Assembly: GCA_035509615.1 (NCBI GenBank)
Contig: DATJLK010000016.1
Location: 1 to 64,000 of the forward strand
Origin: AP-15 sp035509615
GTDB taxonomy: Bacteria; Pseudomonadota; Alphaproteobacteria; ATCC43930; CGMCC-115725
Length of the DNA: 64,000 nt
Direction: 5' to 3'
The translations under genes and the position numbers were made by a program. The notes under the pieces were generated by a model. That model searched no databases. It had not been told where the DNA came from and was given only the letters and a program-made list of their open reading frames with translations. Positions 49,729 through 59,208 of the stretch are shown piece after piece (the stretch's first letter is position 1; every line of letters begins with the position of its first letter).

Positions 49729-50676
49729 TTAGAGAGCGAGTTCCAAAACAGGCGTCTTGGCGCGCGAGCAGCAGATCAGGACATAGCGTTGGCGGTCCGC
49801 CGCGGAGAGGATCTGGTCGCGGTGATCGGGCTCGCCGCCCGTATAAGCTGTCAGGCAGGCGGCGCAGTAGCCCAATTCGCAGGAAGTCCGCACCGCAATC
49901 CCATGTCGGCGCAGCACGTCGATGATCGTCTCCCCGGCCGGGATCTGGTATTCGCCGCCGCTTTTGACGAGCCGCACGATGAACGGGCGGTCCTCACCCA
50001 TCGGCTCCGGCGGTTGCGCGGCGGGACCAGTAAAATATTCGCAATGCACGGTACCTTCGGGCCAGCCGGACGCAGCCGCTGCGGCGGACTGCATCATCCC
50101 GGCCGGGCCGCAATAATAAAGATGGGTTCCCGGCTGCGGTCGGTGCAGCGCCGCCGCGATGTCAAGCCCGCGAGCCGGGTCGCCGCCATCGTGGTGAAAG
50201 CGCACCCGCCCTTGCGCGGCGAGCAGATCCAGTTCCTCGCGGAATGCGGTCGCCTCCGGTGAGCGCGTGCAGTAATGCAATACAAAGTCGGCGCGGCGGC
50301 GGCGCAGCTCGGCGATCATTGCCATGATCGGGGTAATGCCGATGCCCCCGGCCAGCAGCAGATAATGCGCCGCATCTTCGGTCAGTGGAAAATTGTTGCG
50401 CGGCATCGAGACGTCGACTGCATCGCCCACCCGTACCCTGTCGTGCCAATGAACCGAGCCCTGCCCATGGCGGTCGCGCAATACGGCGACGCAATAGCGC
50501 CGGCGCTCGGCCGGATCGTTCCACAGCGAATAGTCGCGCAGCGCGGTCTCGCCGTGACGCACCGCAATATGTGCGCCGGCGGCAAATCGCGGCAAATCGC
50601 GGCCGCGCGGGTCGACCAGTTCGTAGCCGTTGATCGCTTCGGCGAGATAGGTGATCGAGCGGACGCGCAACAGCAT
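49729..50676 (-). CDS. PDR/VanB-type oxygenase reductase (flavin, NADH, 2Fe-2S)
   Basis: A 315-residue reductase with the phthalate dioxygenase reductase order: flavin domain with RDYSLW (47-52), NAD domain with GGIGITPI (110-117) and YYCGPAGMM, and a C-terminal plant-type ferredoxin with Cys266, Cys271, Cys274 and Cys303. It should pass electrons from NADH to a Rieske oxygenase that demethylates or hydroxylates an aromatic. No oxygenase gene is in the window. ATG 50676 is the family-typical start; longer in-frame starts add an Arg-rich leader. It is divergent from the second cupin gene. Confidence 0.9.
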   Translation of the reverse strand: MLLRVRSITYLAEAINGYELVDPRGRDLPRFAAGAHIAVRHGETALRDYSLWNDPAERRRYCVAVLRDRHGQGSVHWHDRVRVGDAVDVSMPRNNFPLTEDAAHYLLLAGGIGITPIMAMIAELRRRRADFVLHYCTRSPEATAFREELDLLAAQGRVRFHHDGGDPARGLDIAAALHRPQPGTHLYYCGPAGMMQSAAAAASGWPEGTVHCEYFTGPAAQPPEPMGEDRPFIVRLVKSGGEYQIPAGETIIDVLRRHGIAVRTSCELGYCAACLTAYTGGEPDHRDQILSAADRQRYVLICCSRAKTPVLELAL

Positions 50677-50820
50677 CGGGCTCACTCCGCGCTTGCCGCT
50701 GCGACTATGCGCGCATCCGCGCCGGCATGCATCAGCCGATTGTTGCGGATCACGGCGGCGCCGGGCAAAGATCCGGCCGGTCCGTAGCCAGACCGTGCTC
50801 TCGATCAAGGAGATCTAGCG

Positions 50821-51297
50821 ATGCCCATGCAACTGCGCCGGGTTGTTACCGGCCACGATGATACCGGCCGCGCCGTCGTGGTGATCGACGAGACTGCGAC
50901 AAACATGGTTTCGGCGCGGCCCGGAGCCACTGCTTGCGTCGTGTGGACAACCGAGGGTTTCCCGGTCGACAATAATGGCAGCGCAGACCAAAGCCGACGC
51001 CAGACTGGCACGACGTTGCCGAACGGCACCGTGTTTCGGGTGCTTGAACTCGCCCCCGGCAACGCGGCGCGCAATCATCGCACCGATTCGATCGATTACG
51101 CCGTCATCATGAAAGGCGAGATTGACATGGAGCTCGACGAGACGAGTGTTCATTTGAAGGCAGGCGACGTGCTGGTGCAGCGCGGCACGATCCACAATTG
51201 GGTTAATCGCGGCACCGAGGCCTGCGTAATCGCTTTTGTCTTGATCGCCGCCGAGCCGGTAACCGCCGGCGGCAGGGTGCTGCCTGCCCAGGGATAG
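50821..51297 (+). CDS. Cupin-domain protein
   Basis: A 158-residue cupin starting MPMQLRRVVTGHDDTGRAVV. The cupin barrel fills residues ~70-150: ELAPGNAARNHRTDSIDYAV is motif 1 with His at NHRTDS, and LVQRGTIHNWVNRG is motif 2. The N-terminal part (VVWTTEGFPVDN) is typical of a group of small cupins found near aromatic or oxidative catabolic genes. It is divergent from the PDR-type reductase with 144 bases between, so a shared control region is plausible. Confidence 0.82.
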   Translation: MPMQLRRVVTGHDDTGRAVVVIDETATNMVSARPGATACVVWTTEGFPVDNNGSADQSRRQTGTTLPNGTVFRVLELAPGNAARNHRTDSIDYAVIMKGEIDMELDETSVHLKAGDVLVQRGTIHNWVNRGTEACVIAFVLIAAEPVTAGGRVLPAQG

Positions 51298-51546
51298 GAT
51301 GGCCCGCGCATTCAGGCAGAGCAAAGCCGGATCCGACGACGCTGCACCCCCTTCGATCCCCACTTTGCAGTCCTCGGCATCTGCGAGAAAAATCCGTTGC
51401 TGTCACATCCAGACGAAGCACAAATCAGGTTCACGCTGTCGGAGCGTTTCTCAGACCGGCGACTCCGGATGTCACGGCCGCGGCGGCATAAGCGATGGAA
51501 TCATGGACCCCGGTCCGCGGTTCGATCGGGACGGTTCCGAGGCGGC

Positions 51547-51828
51547 TTATCGGATGAAATCCTCGCCGATCGTGTCGGAATAGCCGGCCGGCGCCTTGAC
51601 GATATGAAAGGTGTGCGCGTCGTCCTTGACGGCGACAAACCCGTTGGCACAGAGGCAGCGGTGGCCTAGATCGAATGGCGCCATTTGCGGCGGTGGCACA
51701 TATTGTGTGGGATTATCGCTGAGATCGGCCCAGCGATACCATCCCGGCTCGACTGAAAATTCTTGCGCTTTCAAACATCCGGTCTGAGCGAGCAGAGCAA
51801 AGCTTGCGGCGACGAGAAATAAACGCAT
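51547..51828 (-). CDS. Small exported protein of unknown function
   Basis: From ATG 51828, preceded by GAGGA, the protein is 93 residues. MRLFLVAASFALLAQTGC is a signal peptide that may end in a degenerate lipobox Cys18. The mature part has two Cys (HRCLCANGF) and a Pro-rich stretch VPPPQMAPFDLG. I do not recognise a family. It stands alone, facing the cupin gene. Confidence 0.55.
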   Translation of the reverse strand: MRLFLVAASFALLAQTGCLKAQEFSVEPGWYRWADLSDNPTQYVPPPQMAPFDLGHRCLCANGFVAVKDDAHTFHIVKAPAGYSDTIGEDFIR

Positions 51829-52436
51829 TCCGATCCTCGCCCGCCACCGCAAACGCGTACGGTCCGGGCTCAATGGTTATCTCCAGGGTCCCATCGGGGT
51901 CATTCGTTAACGCCGTAAGCTCCCCGCTGTTGCCTGGCCGTGTGCTGTTTTTTACCGGGCGCGCCCATAGGTGGCCGGCCCGCGATCAACCGATCAAATT
52001 ATCGCGGGACCTTTTGGTTAATCGTGACCAGCCGATCTCGATCGCAGGCGCTACTCAAGCTCTATTGGCAAGCCTGAGGACAGGTGCTGCTTGCGGTTTT
52101 TAAATAAGAGACGTTGGGGTCCAGCATCACCGATATTCAGCGGGCCAGATCACGAATACCCGATGCTTTAATCTCTTCTCATATAGTCCGGATCAGAACG
52201 GGCTCGGCCAGCATGGCCGCACCGTTCAGCCGCGAGCGTCGGCCGCTCGGCTGCTGATCTCGACAGATTATCGGTTCGGTTATCACCGCTTCAGGGGGAG
52301 CAGGCGGGGAGGCATGGGCCCCGCCTCCCCTGCCGACCCCCTGGGCTGGCCGCCAGGTTAAACCCGGGATCCCGCGGCGCTATACCCAAGCCAGTGACGG
52401 GCCGAGTATAGCCGTTTCGTCAGCACGGTAGCTAAA
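51829..52436. other. 608-base intergenic region with one hairpin
   Basis: The longest gene-free stretch of the window, between the small exported protein gene and the treY stop. It includes moderately AT-rich DNA at 51950-52180 and a strong hairpin at 52306-52330. I see no open frame with protein-like composition and no tRNA or known RNA element. Confidence 0.5.
52306..52330. terminator. GC-rich hairpin downstream of treY
   Basis: GGGGAGGC (52306-52313) and GCCTCCCC (52323-52330) form an 8-base-pair stem with a 9-base loop; an alternative GGCGGGG/CCCCGCC pairing is possible. It lies about 105 bases past the treY stop and could end the glucan operon. No T-run. Confidence 0.4.
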
Positions 52437-55214
52437 TCAAATTTCGTCGCCGCCGTGTTCGCCGACCAGCACCGCCACCGGAAAATCGGCAAACAATTCG
52501 GCGGCCGACACGCGGTCGAGCCGATCAAGCCGATGCGCCCCAAAGACATCCCGCCAAACGCCGTTCGAGGGCAGGGCTAATTCGGTGTCGCCCCAGTCGG
52601 CCGCCTCACCACCGCGGTAAAGCTGATAAACCAGACGCGGGACCGCGGTGACCAGCGATAAACCGCGATGGCGGCGCACAAAGCTGCAGAGATGCACACC
52701 GCGCTCCCCGGTGGCTTCGAGCGGCTGATAATCGCCGGTGCTGAACAGGTCCGGATGGGCCCGGCGCAATGCCAGCAGGCGCCTCGTGACAAAGAGCTTT
52801 TCACGCCCGTCCTGCCAGTCGCGCGCAAGCTCCGCCGGCTGCATCCGATCGGTTTGCTCGAGCAACGAGCGTCTCACATCCCAATCGACCGGCCGGCGAT
52901 TGTCGGGATCAACCAGGCTGAAATCCCACAGCTCGCAACCCTGATAGATATCGGGCACCCCGGGAACGGTCAGTTTGAGCGTCAGCTGGGCCAGCGATGT
53001 GATTGCCGCCGCCCGCGCCGCTGCGATGACGAACGCATGAAAATCGGCGAGGAACGGGTTCGGCCGTGACGCGTCGAGCACGCTGCGGACATAGCGCGTC
53101 AGCGCCGCCTCGTAATCCGCGTCGGGATTGATCCAGCTGGTTTCGAGCTTACGTTCGCGGGCGGCCTTGATCATGAAACCGGCAAGACGCTCGGCAAGAC
53201 GCTCGATCCCGGCCTGATCATCCGGCGCCAGTTCCGGCGGCCAGGCGCCGAATAGCGACTGGTAAAACAAATATTCGACATTGCGGTCGGGGACGATTTC
53301 ATCATCGACCTCGACCCGGCGCGAACGGTTGAGCCGCAGCCAATGCAGGACCTGGCGGCCCCATTCCCGCGGCATTTCCGAGAGCAGAGCAATCCGCGGC
53401 CGCGCATCCTCGCCCCGCTTTGTGTCGTGCGTGGCGGTCGCCAGCATCGCCTGCGGCCACTGGCGAAGACGGGCTTGTGCGAGATGATGAAAAGCCGCGA
53501 CCGACAGCCCGAAGCGGCGCGGATCGCCACCAACCTCGTTCAGCGCCAACAGCCGCACATAGCGGTAGAAGGCGGTATCTTCTGCCGCCTTGGCCATGAC
53601 CGGTCCGGTGACCTGCTGGAAATGCATGGCCGCGTAAAGCGGACCGCCGGGGCTCGCGTCATCGTGAGGATGCGCCGCCTCCCCGCTCAGAATACGCCGT
53701 AAAAAGTCGAAAATGCTGACATCGGAACCGCGCCATCGCTTGCGCGCCACCCCCAGCGCCCAATCGATGTAGCGCAGATCGTCCGCACTGGCGCCGCGTG
53801 TCGAGACATAGGTGCGGTATACCGGGAAGGCGGCGACGACCTCCTGCAGCGCCGAAAGCATGCGGTTGGCGGTAAAGTCCCGGGTGCGCCATTCGCGCAT
53901 CGCCAGTTGATGAAACTCGCGCACCAGCACATTCATCTCGCTGGCGAGGTCGACTTCCATGATCCGGGTTTTGCTGGCGTAGAGAATGTCGTCAAAGCTG
54001 TCGCGCCGCGTCGCCATCCGGCGATAGAAGCGGGTGATCCCGCCGGCGCCGGCGGAATCGACAAAAATCCCCAGCACCTGATTGACGAAATCGTAGCCTG
54101 TGGTGCCGGCGACCGGCCAGTCAGGCAAATTCTCGTAGCTCGCCAGGATTTTTTCGACCAGCACATAAAGCGGATGTTCGGGCGTGCCGGCGTGCTGCTG
54201 CAAGGCTTCGCAGTAGCGGCGAGGATCGAACAGCCCGTCGATATGATCGATGCGCAACCCGTGGATGTCGTTGCGCTGGATCAGTCGGAAGATCAGGCGG
54301 TGGGTTTGCTCGAACAACTCGGGCAGTTCCATCCGCAAGCCGGCGAGGTCGTTGATATTGAAAAAGCGGCGATAATTGATCTCTTCTCCGGCGACCCGCC
54401 AATCAGCGATGCGATAGGATTGGGCTTCGAGCAGACGATGGAGCGGGGCAAAGCTCTCCGGATCGCCTGATATCCCGGCGAATTGTTGCACCGCGTTCGC
54501 GATCGCTGCGGCGATGCCGGGCGAGCAAGCCCGAGCAGCGAGCGCATGCTTCAGTTCGCTCGCCTTCTCGCGGGCGGCGGGCGGCGACAATTTGGTGATC
54601 GCGGCGAAATCACGGGCGGGTGCTGCCAAGGCTTCGCCGCCGGCAGCAAGGATCGCCGCGTAAGAGCGTGGCGAGATCGGAAACCGGTGATCGAAATACC
54701 AGGCGCTGAAGCTGCCTTCGGCGGGGTCGAACCGCAATGCGATCTCGCCCTGTTCAAGGATCACTCCGTACTGGTCGCCGAGCACGGGGAGCAGCACGCG
54801 GCCTTCGAGATCAGCGCGGGCCGGATGCCAATTGATGTCGAAATAATTCGAGAACGGTGAATCCGGGCCCCATTCCAGAACATCGAGCCACCAGGCGTTA
54901 TCGGCGCCGATCCCCATGTGATTGGGCACAAAATCGACGATCAGCCCCATGGCATGCGCCCGCAGCGCCGCGGTAAACGCTTGAAAATCCTCTTCGCTGC
55001 CGATCTCGGGATTGAGCCGATTGTGGTTGATGATGTCATAGCCGTGGGTCGAGCCCGGCCGCGCCTCGGTGATCGGCGAAGCATAAACATGGCTGACGCC
55101 AAGCTCTGCCAGATACGGCACCAGCAGGGCCGCGTCGCGAAAGGTGAAATCGCGATGAAATTGCAGGCGGTAGGTTGCGCGGATTGGCGGCGCCGCGCCC
55201 CCCTCACCGATCAT
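52437..55214 (-). CDS. treY: Maltooligosyl trehalose synthase
   Basis: A 925-residue GH13 enzyme that turns the reducing-end alpha-1,4 bond of malto-oligosaccharides into the alpha,alpha-1,1 bond of trehalose. TreY signatures are ATYRLQFHRDFTFRDA at the N-terminus, GVSHVYASPITEARPGSTHG, the nucleophile Asp in IHGLRIDHIDGL, the acid Glu in YVLVEKILASYE, and ATATHDTKRGEDARPR with the third carboxylate. The C-terminal DIYQGCELWDFSLVDPDNRR is also conserved. ATG 55214 overlaps the malQ stop by 11 bases. A short tandem repeat near 53180-53206 encodes ERLAERLAG. Confidence 0.97.
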   Translation of the reverse strand: MIGEGGAAPPIRATYRLQFHRDFTFRDAALLVPYLAELGVSHVYASPITEARPGSTHGYDIINHNRLNPEIGSEEDFQAFTAALRAHAMGLIVDFVPNHMGIGADNAWWLDVLEWGPDSPFSNYFDINWHPARADLEGRVLLPVLGDQYGVILEQGEIALRFDPAEGSFSAWYFDHRFPISPRSYAAILAAGGEALAAPARDFAAITKLSPPAAREKASELKHALAARACSPGIAAAIANAVQQFAGISGDPESFAPLHRLLEAQSYRIADWRVAGEEINYRRFFNINDLAGLRMELPELFEQTHRLIFRLIQRNDIHGLRIDHIDGLFDPRRYCEALQQHAGTPEHPLYVLVEKILASYENLPDWPVAGTTGYDFVNQVLGIFVDSAGAGGITRFYRRMATRRDSFDDILYASKTRIMEVDLASEMNVLVREFHQLAMREWRTRDFTANRMLSALQEVVAAFPVYRTYVSTRGASADDLRYIDWALGVARKRWRGSDVSIFDFLRRILSGEAAHPHDDASPGGPLYAAMHFQQVTGPVMAKAAEDTAFYRYVRLLALNEVGGDPRRFGLSVAAFHHLAQARLRQWPQAMLATATHDTKRGEDARPRIALLSEMPREWGRQVLHWLRLNRSRRVEVDDEIVPDRNVEYLFYQSLFGAWPPELAPDDQAGIERLAERLAGFMIKAARERKLETSWINPDADYEAALTRYVRSVLDASRPNPFLADFHAFVIAAARAAAITSLAQLTLKLTVPGVPDIYQGCELWDFSLVDPDNRRPVDWDVRRSLLEQTDRMQPAELARDWQDGREKLFVTRRLLALRRAHPDLFSTGDYQPLEATGERGVHLCSFVRRHRGLSLVTAVPRLVYQLYRGGEAADWGDTELALPSNGVWRDVFGAHRLDRLDRVSAAELFADFPVAVLVGEHGGDEI

Positions 55215-57396
55215 GAGCTTGCCGAGAGCGGGCGCGCTCTTGCTCGATCAGTGTCGCCATCCGGCGCAGGGCGCCGCCGCCGACGATATCTTCGATCGAT
55301 CGCCCGAGGCGGCGACGCCAATTCGGATGAGCATCGGTCGTGCCGGGAAGGTTCGCCTGCTCGATCTCACCAGCCAGGTCCTCGATCTGAACCAGCATCA
55401 ATCGCGCTCGCGATCGCGCCAGATAACGCTGGATCGCATCGCCGAGTGCGGGGCGATAGATCGGCTCGCCTTTTGCCGACAGGAATTGTTCGCGGTCGCT
55501 CTGATCGAGCAAGCGCTCGGCGATCAGCGCGTCGAGCAGCATCTCCCGATCGCGCACCCGGTCGAGGGTATCGGCGGCGGCCGCGGCGGGATCGGGATAG
55601 AGGTCGAGCTGCCGGCGCCAGGCAATGTCGCGGCCCAGCCAAAACCCTTCCAGCGTGGCGAGATCATGGGTTGCCGCCGATGCCGCGGCGAGCGCCGGAT
55701 ACTGCTGCGGCGGGACGAAGCTGCCGTCCTGATGGCGTTCGAACATCATGATGCGATAGGAGAGCAGGTTGGCTCTGCGGGTCGTCTCGCGGAAGCCCGC
55801 CGGCACAGTGCCGAGATCCTCACCGACGACGGCGCAGCGCTGGCGGCAGCTCTCGAGCGCCACGAGGCGCAGGAGATCATCGAATGGATAATTCACATAG
55901 GCGCCTTCGGTCGCGGCCATGCCGCTCGGGATCCAGTAGAGCCGGTTCAGCGACATGACATGATCGATCCGCAACACGCCGGCATGCCGCATATTGGCGC
56001 GCACACAGGCGATAAACGGGGCAAATCCCTGTTTGCGCAGTACCATAGGATTGATCGGCGCCAATCCCCAATTCTGTCCGGCGCGGTTCAGTACGTCGGG
56101 CGGCGCGCCGATCGATGCCTGCGGCGCCACCAATTCCTGATCGGCCCAGGCTTCGGCGCCATTTGGATCAGCGCCGACGGCGAGATCGCGATACAATCCG
56201 ATCGACAGACCGGCCGCTCGCGCCGCGGCCGCCGCCGCTGCCAGCTGGCGGTCGGCCTCCCATTGCAGGAACTGGAAAAATTCGATGCGTTCGCGGTGCG
56301 CGGCGGCATATGCCGACACCTCGGGCGACCGCGGATCGCGCATCGGCGCCGGCCATGCGCGCCACGAAAACATGCTCTTTTCTTTGAAGAAATGCTCATG
56401 CAATGCTTCGAACACGGCGAGCTCGTCGAGCGATCTTTTGCCCTCTTGTTGGAACCGCCGGAATGAACGGCCGAGTACTGTCCGAGCGGCGCCGTTCTCG
56501 GCGAGATCGTGCCGCCGAAACCTGCAGAACAGCGCCTCCAGCACCGGGCGCTTGCAGGCCGCGACCGCGCCGTAATCCATCAGTGTGGCCGAGCGCGCAG
56601 CCCAGCGCGTTGCACCAAAGGATTGGCCGCCAATCAACTGCTGGACGGTTTCGTCCTCGGCAAAACCTGGTACCGCGGTCACATCGATATAGAGAAAATC
56701 GAGCCAGATCCGGCTCGATGGCGAATATGGGCTGAAATGCAACGGCTCTGCCGCAAAGAGCGCATGCAACGGGTTGATCCCGATAACTGCCGCCCCGCAG
56801 GCGCCAGCGGCGGTAGCGATCTGCGCCAAATCGGTAAAATCGCCGATGCCCCAGTCATGGGCGCCGTGCATGCCATAAAGCTGGCAGGTCAGTCCCCAGG
56901 CGGCCCCCCCTTCGGAGAGCTGCAACGGGAGATGGCAGGCGGCCGGGGCGACGATGAGATCGAGTTCGGCCGCCTCGCCCCGCGCCTCGACCGCGAGGCG
57001 ATGATACCCGATCGGCAATCCGGCCGGCAGCGGCACCGCGATCATGGCCTCGCCCGATCCAGTGCCGATGTTGAAGCGCCCTTGTTGCACCTCGCCGTCT
57101 TCACGCCGGCAGGTCCAGGCGATTTCCCGCGAGCCGATTGGAGGCCGCACCGAAATGGCCGGGTTCGGATCTTCCGCCCGGAGCAGATGAACCGCCCCGA
57201 GCCCGAGTACCGCACTGCGTTCCCGCTCTTCGATCTCGACCGCGGCTCGCATCGGATCGGCCGGTAAACCCAACGCCGCCGTCAAGGCCAGCAACGTCTC
57301 ATCAGACGCTTCGCGGGTTCGGCCAAGCGCATCGGTAAAGCAGGCTTCGATACCGACGATTCCGGCGAGCCGGACGAGCCTGTCGCGATCGGTCAT
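55204..57396 (-). CDS. malQ: 4-alpha-glucanotransferase
   Basis: A 730-residue GH77 amylomaltase that transfers alpha-1,4-glucan segments between chains. The N-terminal ~150 residues are the extra domains of MalQ-type enzymes. The catalytic part has WGLTCQLYGMHGAHDWGIGD, LHFSPYSPSSRIWLDFLYID, the nucleophile Asp in VLRIDHVMSLNRLYWIP, Glu in VVGEDLGTVP and Asp in ATHDLATLEGFW. It widens the range of chain lengths available to TreY. ATG 57396 overlaps the treZ stop (ATGA). Confidence 0.96.
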   Translation of the reverse strand: MTDRDRLVRLAGIVGIEACFTDALGRTREASDETLLALTAALGLPADPMRAAVEIEERERSAVLGLGAVHLLRAEDPNPAISVRPPIGSREIAWTCRREDGEVQQGRFNIGTGSGEAMIAVPLPAGLPIGYHRLAVEARGEAAELDLIVAPAACHLPLQLSEGGAAWGLTCQLYGMHGAHDWGIGDFTDLAQIATAAGACGAAVIGINPLHALFAAEPLHFSPYSPSSRIWLDFLYIDVTAVPGFAEDETVQQLIGGQSFGATRWAARSATLMDYGAVAACKRPVLEALFCRFRRHDLAENGAARTVLGRSFRRFQQEGKRSLDELAVFEALHEHFFKEKSMFSWRAWPAPMRDPRSPEVSAYAAAHRERIEFFQFLQWEADRQLAAAAAAARAAGLSIGLYRDLAVGADPNGAEAWADQELVAPQASIGAPPDVLNRAGQNWGLAPINPMVLRKQGFAPFIACVRANMRHAGVLRIDHVMSLNRLYWIPSGMAATEGAYVNYPFDDLLRLVALESCRQRCAVVGEDLGTVPAGFRETTRRANLLSYRIMMFERHQDGSFVPPQQYPALAAASAATHDLATLEGFWLGRDIAWRRQLDLYPDPAAAAADTLDRVRDREMLLDALIAERLLDQSDREQFLSAKGEPIYRPALGDAIQRYLARSRARLMLVQIEDLAGEIEQANLPGTTDAHPNWRRRLGRSIEDIVGGGALRRMATLIEQERARSRQAHDR

Positions 57397-59207
57397 GTCA
57401 CTCGATCGCGGGCGTCGAGAAGAAAAAAGCTGGCGCTCAGCGGCATTCCCGCCGCCGCTGACGAATACAACAATCGCCAACCATCGGCGAGGTCAGGCAT
57501 CGGCATCGGCCGCTCGGAAAAATTGGCGGCGAGCATCAGCCGGGAATTATCCCCAAGATGCCATTCCACCGTTAATGCGCGCGGCCCCGCAACCCGGTAC
57601 GCGCCCGCCAATCCGGGAGTGCCGGCAAGCCGCGGCACGATCTCGCGCCTGCGCAGTTCGATCAGCGCCTGATAACGGGCAAGCCACGGCGCATGCCCGG
57701 CTCGCGCCGGCTCGTCCCAATCGAGGCGCGACATTGCGAACGTCGTCTCTGCTGTCGGATCGGGGATGCGCGCACGCGCCGCGGCATCCCGGAAACCGGG
57801 CGAATGGGCGAATTCACGGCGTCGGCCTTCGCGCACCGCGTCGGCGAGTTCGGCCCCAAAATCGCAGAAAAACGCAAATGGCCGATGACTGGCCCATTCC
57901 TCGCCCATGAACAGCAGCGGGATTTGCGGCGACAACATGATGATTGCGAGACTGGCATGCAGCACCGGCTCGGCTGCGCATGTGGCGAGCCGGGTACCGA
58001 ACGGGTTGTTGCCGATCTGATCATGGTTTTGCAGAAAAGCGATAAATGCGGTTGGCGGCAGTCCAGCCGAGAACTCGCCACGTGGCCTGCCATTGCGAAA
58101 GGGCGACGGCTCGCCCTGATAAGCAAAGCCTTCGGCCAATGCGCGGCCGAGTTTGCCGGCCGGATCGGCGGCATAGTCCTGGTAATGGCCGGCGTCCTCG
58201 CCGGTGATCATCCGATGGAGCAGATGGTGCAGATCGTCGTTCCACTGCGCCGTAAAACGCACCGGCCGGCCATCATAACGGGTCAATCGGCGAGCCTCAT
58301 TGCGGTCGTTTTCGAGCACGAGATGAATTTCGCGGTCCGCGATCCGGCGGCGCACGGTATCGCCGATCTCATCGATGATATCGGGGGTGCTGTCGTCGAA
58401 GATGGCGTGAACGGCATCGAACCGCAGACCATCGAAATGATATTCTTCGAGCCAGTAAAGCGCATTCTCGATAAAAAAGTCGCGCACCGTGCGGCTCTGC
58501 GGACCAGAAAAATCGATTGCCGCACCCCACAGCGTGTGATGACGTTCGGTAAAGAAATCGGGGGCAATCGCCGGCAAGTAATTGCCCTCCGGCCCGAAAT
58601 GATTGTAGACGACGTCGAGCAGCACCGCGAGACCGCGGACATGGCAAGCCTCGATCAGCGCTTTCAGATCCGTGGGACGGCCATAACGCGAGCACGGGGC
58701 ATAAAGAAATGTCCCGTCATAGCCCCAGTTCCTGATGCCCGGGAATTCGGCGATCGGCATCAATTCGATCGCGGTGATGCCGAGCCGCTGTAGATGATCG
58801 AGATGGCGCATGGCACCGGCGAAATCGCCGGTCTCGGAAAATGTGCCGAGGTGAAGCTCGTACAGCACGACCTCCTCCCACCGGCGACCCGGCCAGTTCT
58901 GGTCACGCCACTCATAGGCGCAGGGATCGACGACCTCGCTTGGACCGTGGACCCCGTCGGGCTGACGCCGCGATGCCGGATCCGGATAGGCGCTGCCGTC
59001 GACGACATAGCGATAGCGCGTCCCCGGCTGCGCCGCCTCCGTGGTCAGAACAAACCCGCCATCGGGTTGCTTTTGCATCGGCAGATCGGTCGGGTCGTCG
59101 CCTTCCAGGCGCAGCGCCACCGCTGACGCCCGCGGAGCCCACAGCCGAAAGCGCACGCCGTCGCGCTCTGTCTCCGCGCCGAACGGCACTTTGTGGTGGC
59201 GCTTCAT
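57393..59207 (-). CDS. treZ: Malto-oligosyltrehalose trehalohydrolase
   Basis: A 604-residue GH13 enzyme that cleaves trehalose from the product of TreY. It starts MKRHHKVPFGAETERDGVRF with an N-terminal CBM48-like beta domain (residues 5-100). Catalytic motifs are HFDGLRFDAVHAI (Asp), HLVLENDRNE (Glu) and FLQNHDQIGNN (Asp); LDVVYNHFGPEGNYL is the conserved first GH13 region. ATG 59207 lies one base after the glgX stop codon, and the frame upstream of it is unlikely to be used. Confidence 0.97.
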   Translation of the reverse strand: MKRHHKVPFGAETERDGVRFRLWAPRASAVALRLEGDDPTDLPMQKQPDGGFVLTTEAAQPGTRYRYVVDGSAYPDPASRRQPDGVHGPSEVVDPCAYEWRDQNWPGRRWEEVVLYELHLGTFSETGDFAGAMRHLDHLQRLGITAIELMPIAEFPGIRNWGYDGTFLYAPCSRYGRPTDLKALIEACHVRGLAVLLDVVYNHFGPEGNYLPAIAPDFFTERHHTLWGAAIDFSGPQSRTVRDFFIENALYWLEEYHFDGLRFDAVHAIFDDSTPDIIDEIGDTVRRRIADREIHLVLENDRNEARRLTRYDGRPVRFTAQWNDDLHHLLHRMITGEDAGHYQDYAADPAGKLGRALAEGFAYQGEPSPFRNGRPRGEFSAGLPPTAFIAFLQNHDQIGNNPFGTRLATCAAEPVLHASLAIIMLSPQIPLLFMGEEWASHRPFAFFCDFGAELADAVREGRRREFAHSPGFRDAAARARIPDPTAETTFAMSRLDWDEPARAGHAPWLARYQALIELRRREIVPRLAGTPGLAGAYRVAGPRALTVEWHLGDNSRLMLAANFSERPMPMPDLADGWRLLYSSAAAGMPLSASFFLLDARDRVT

Positions 59208-59208
59208 G

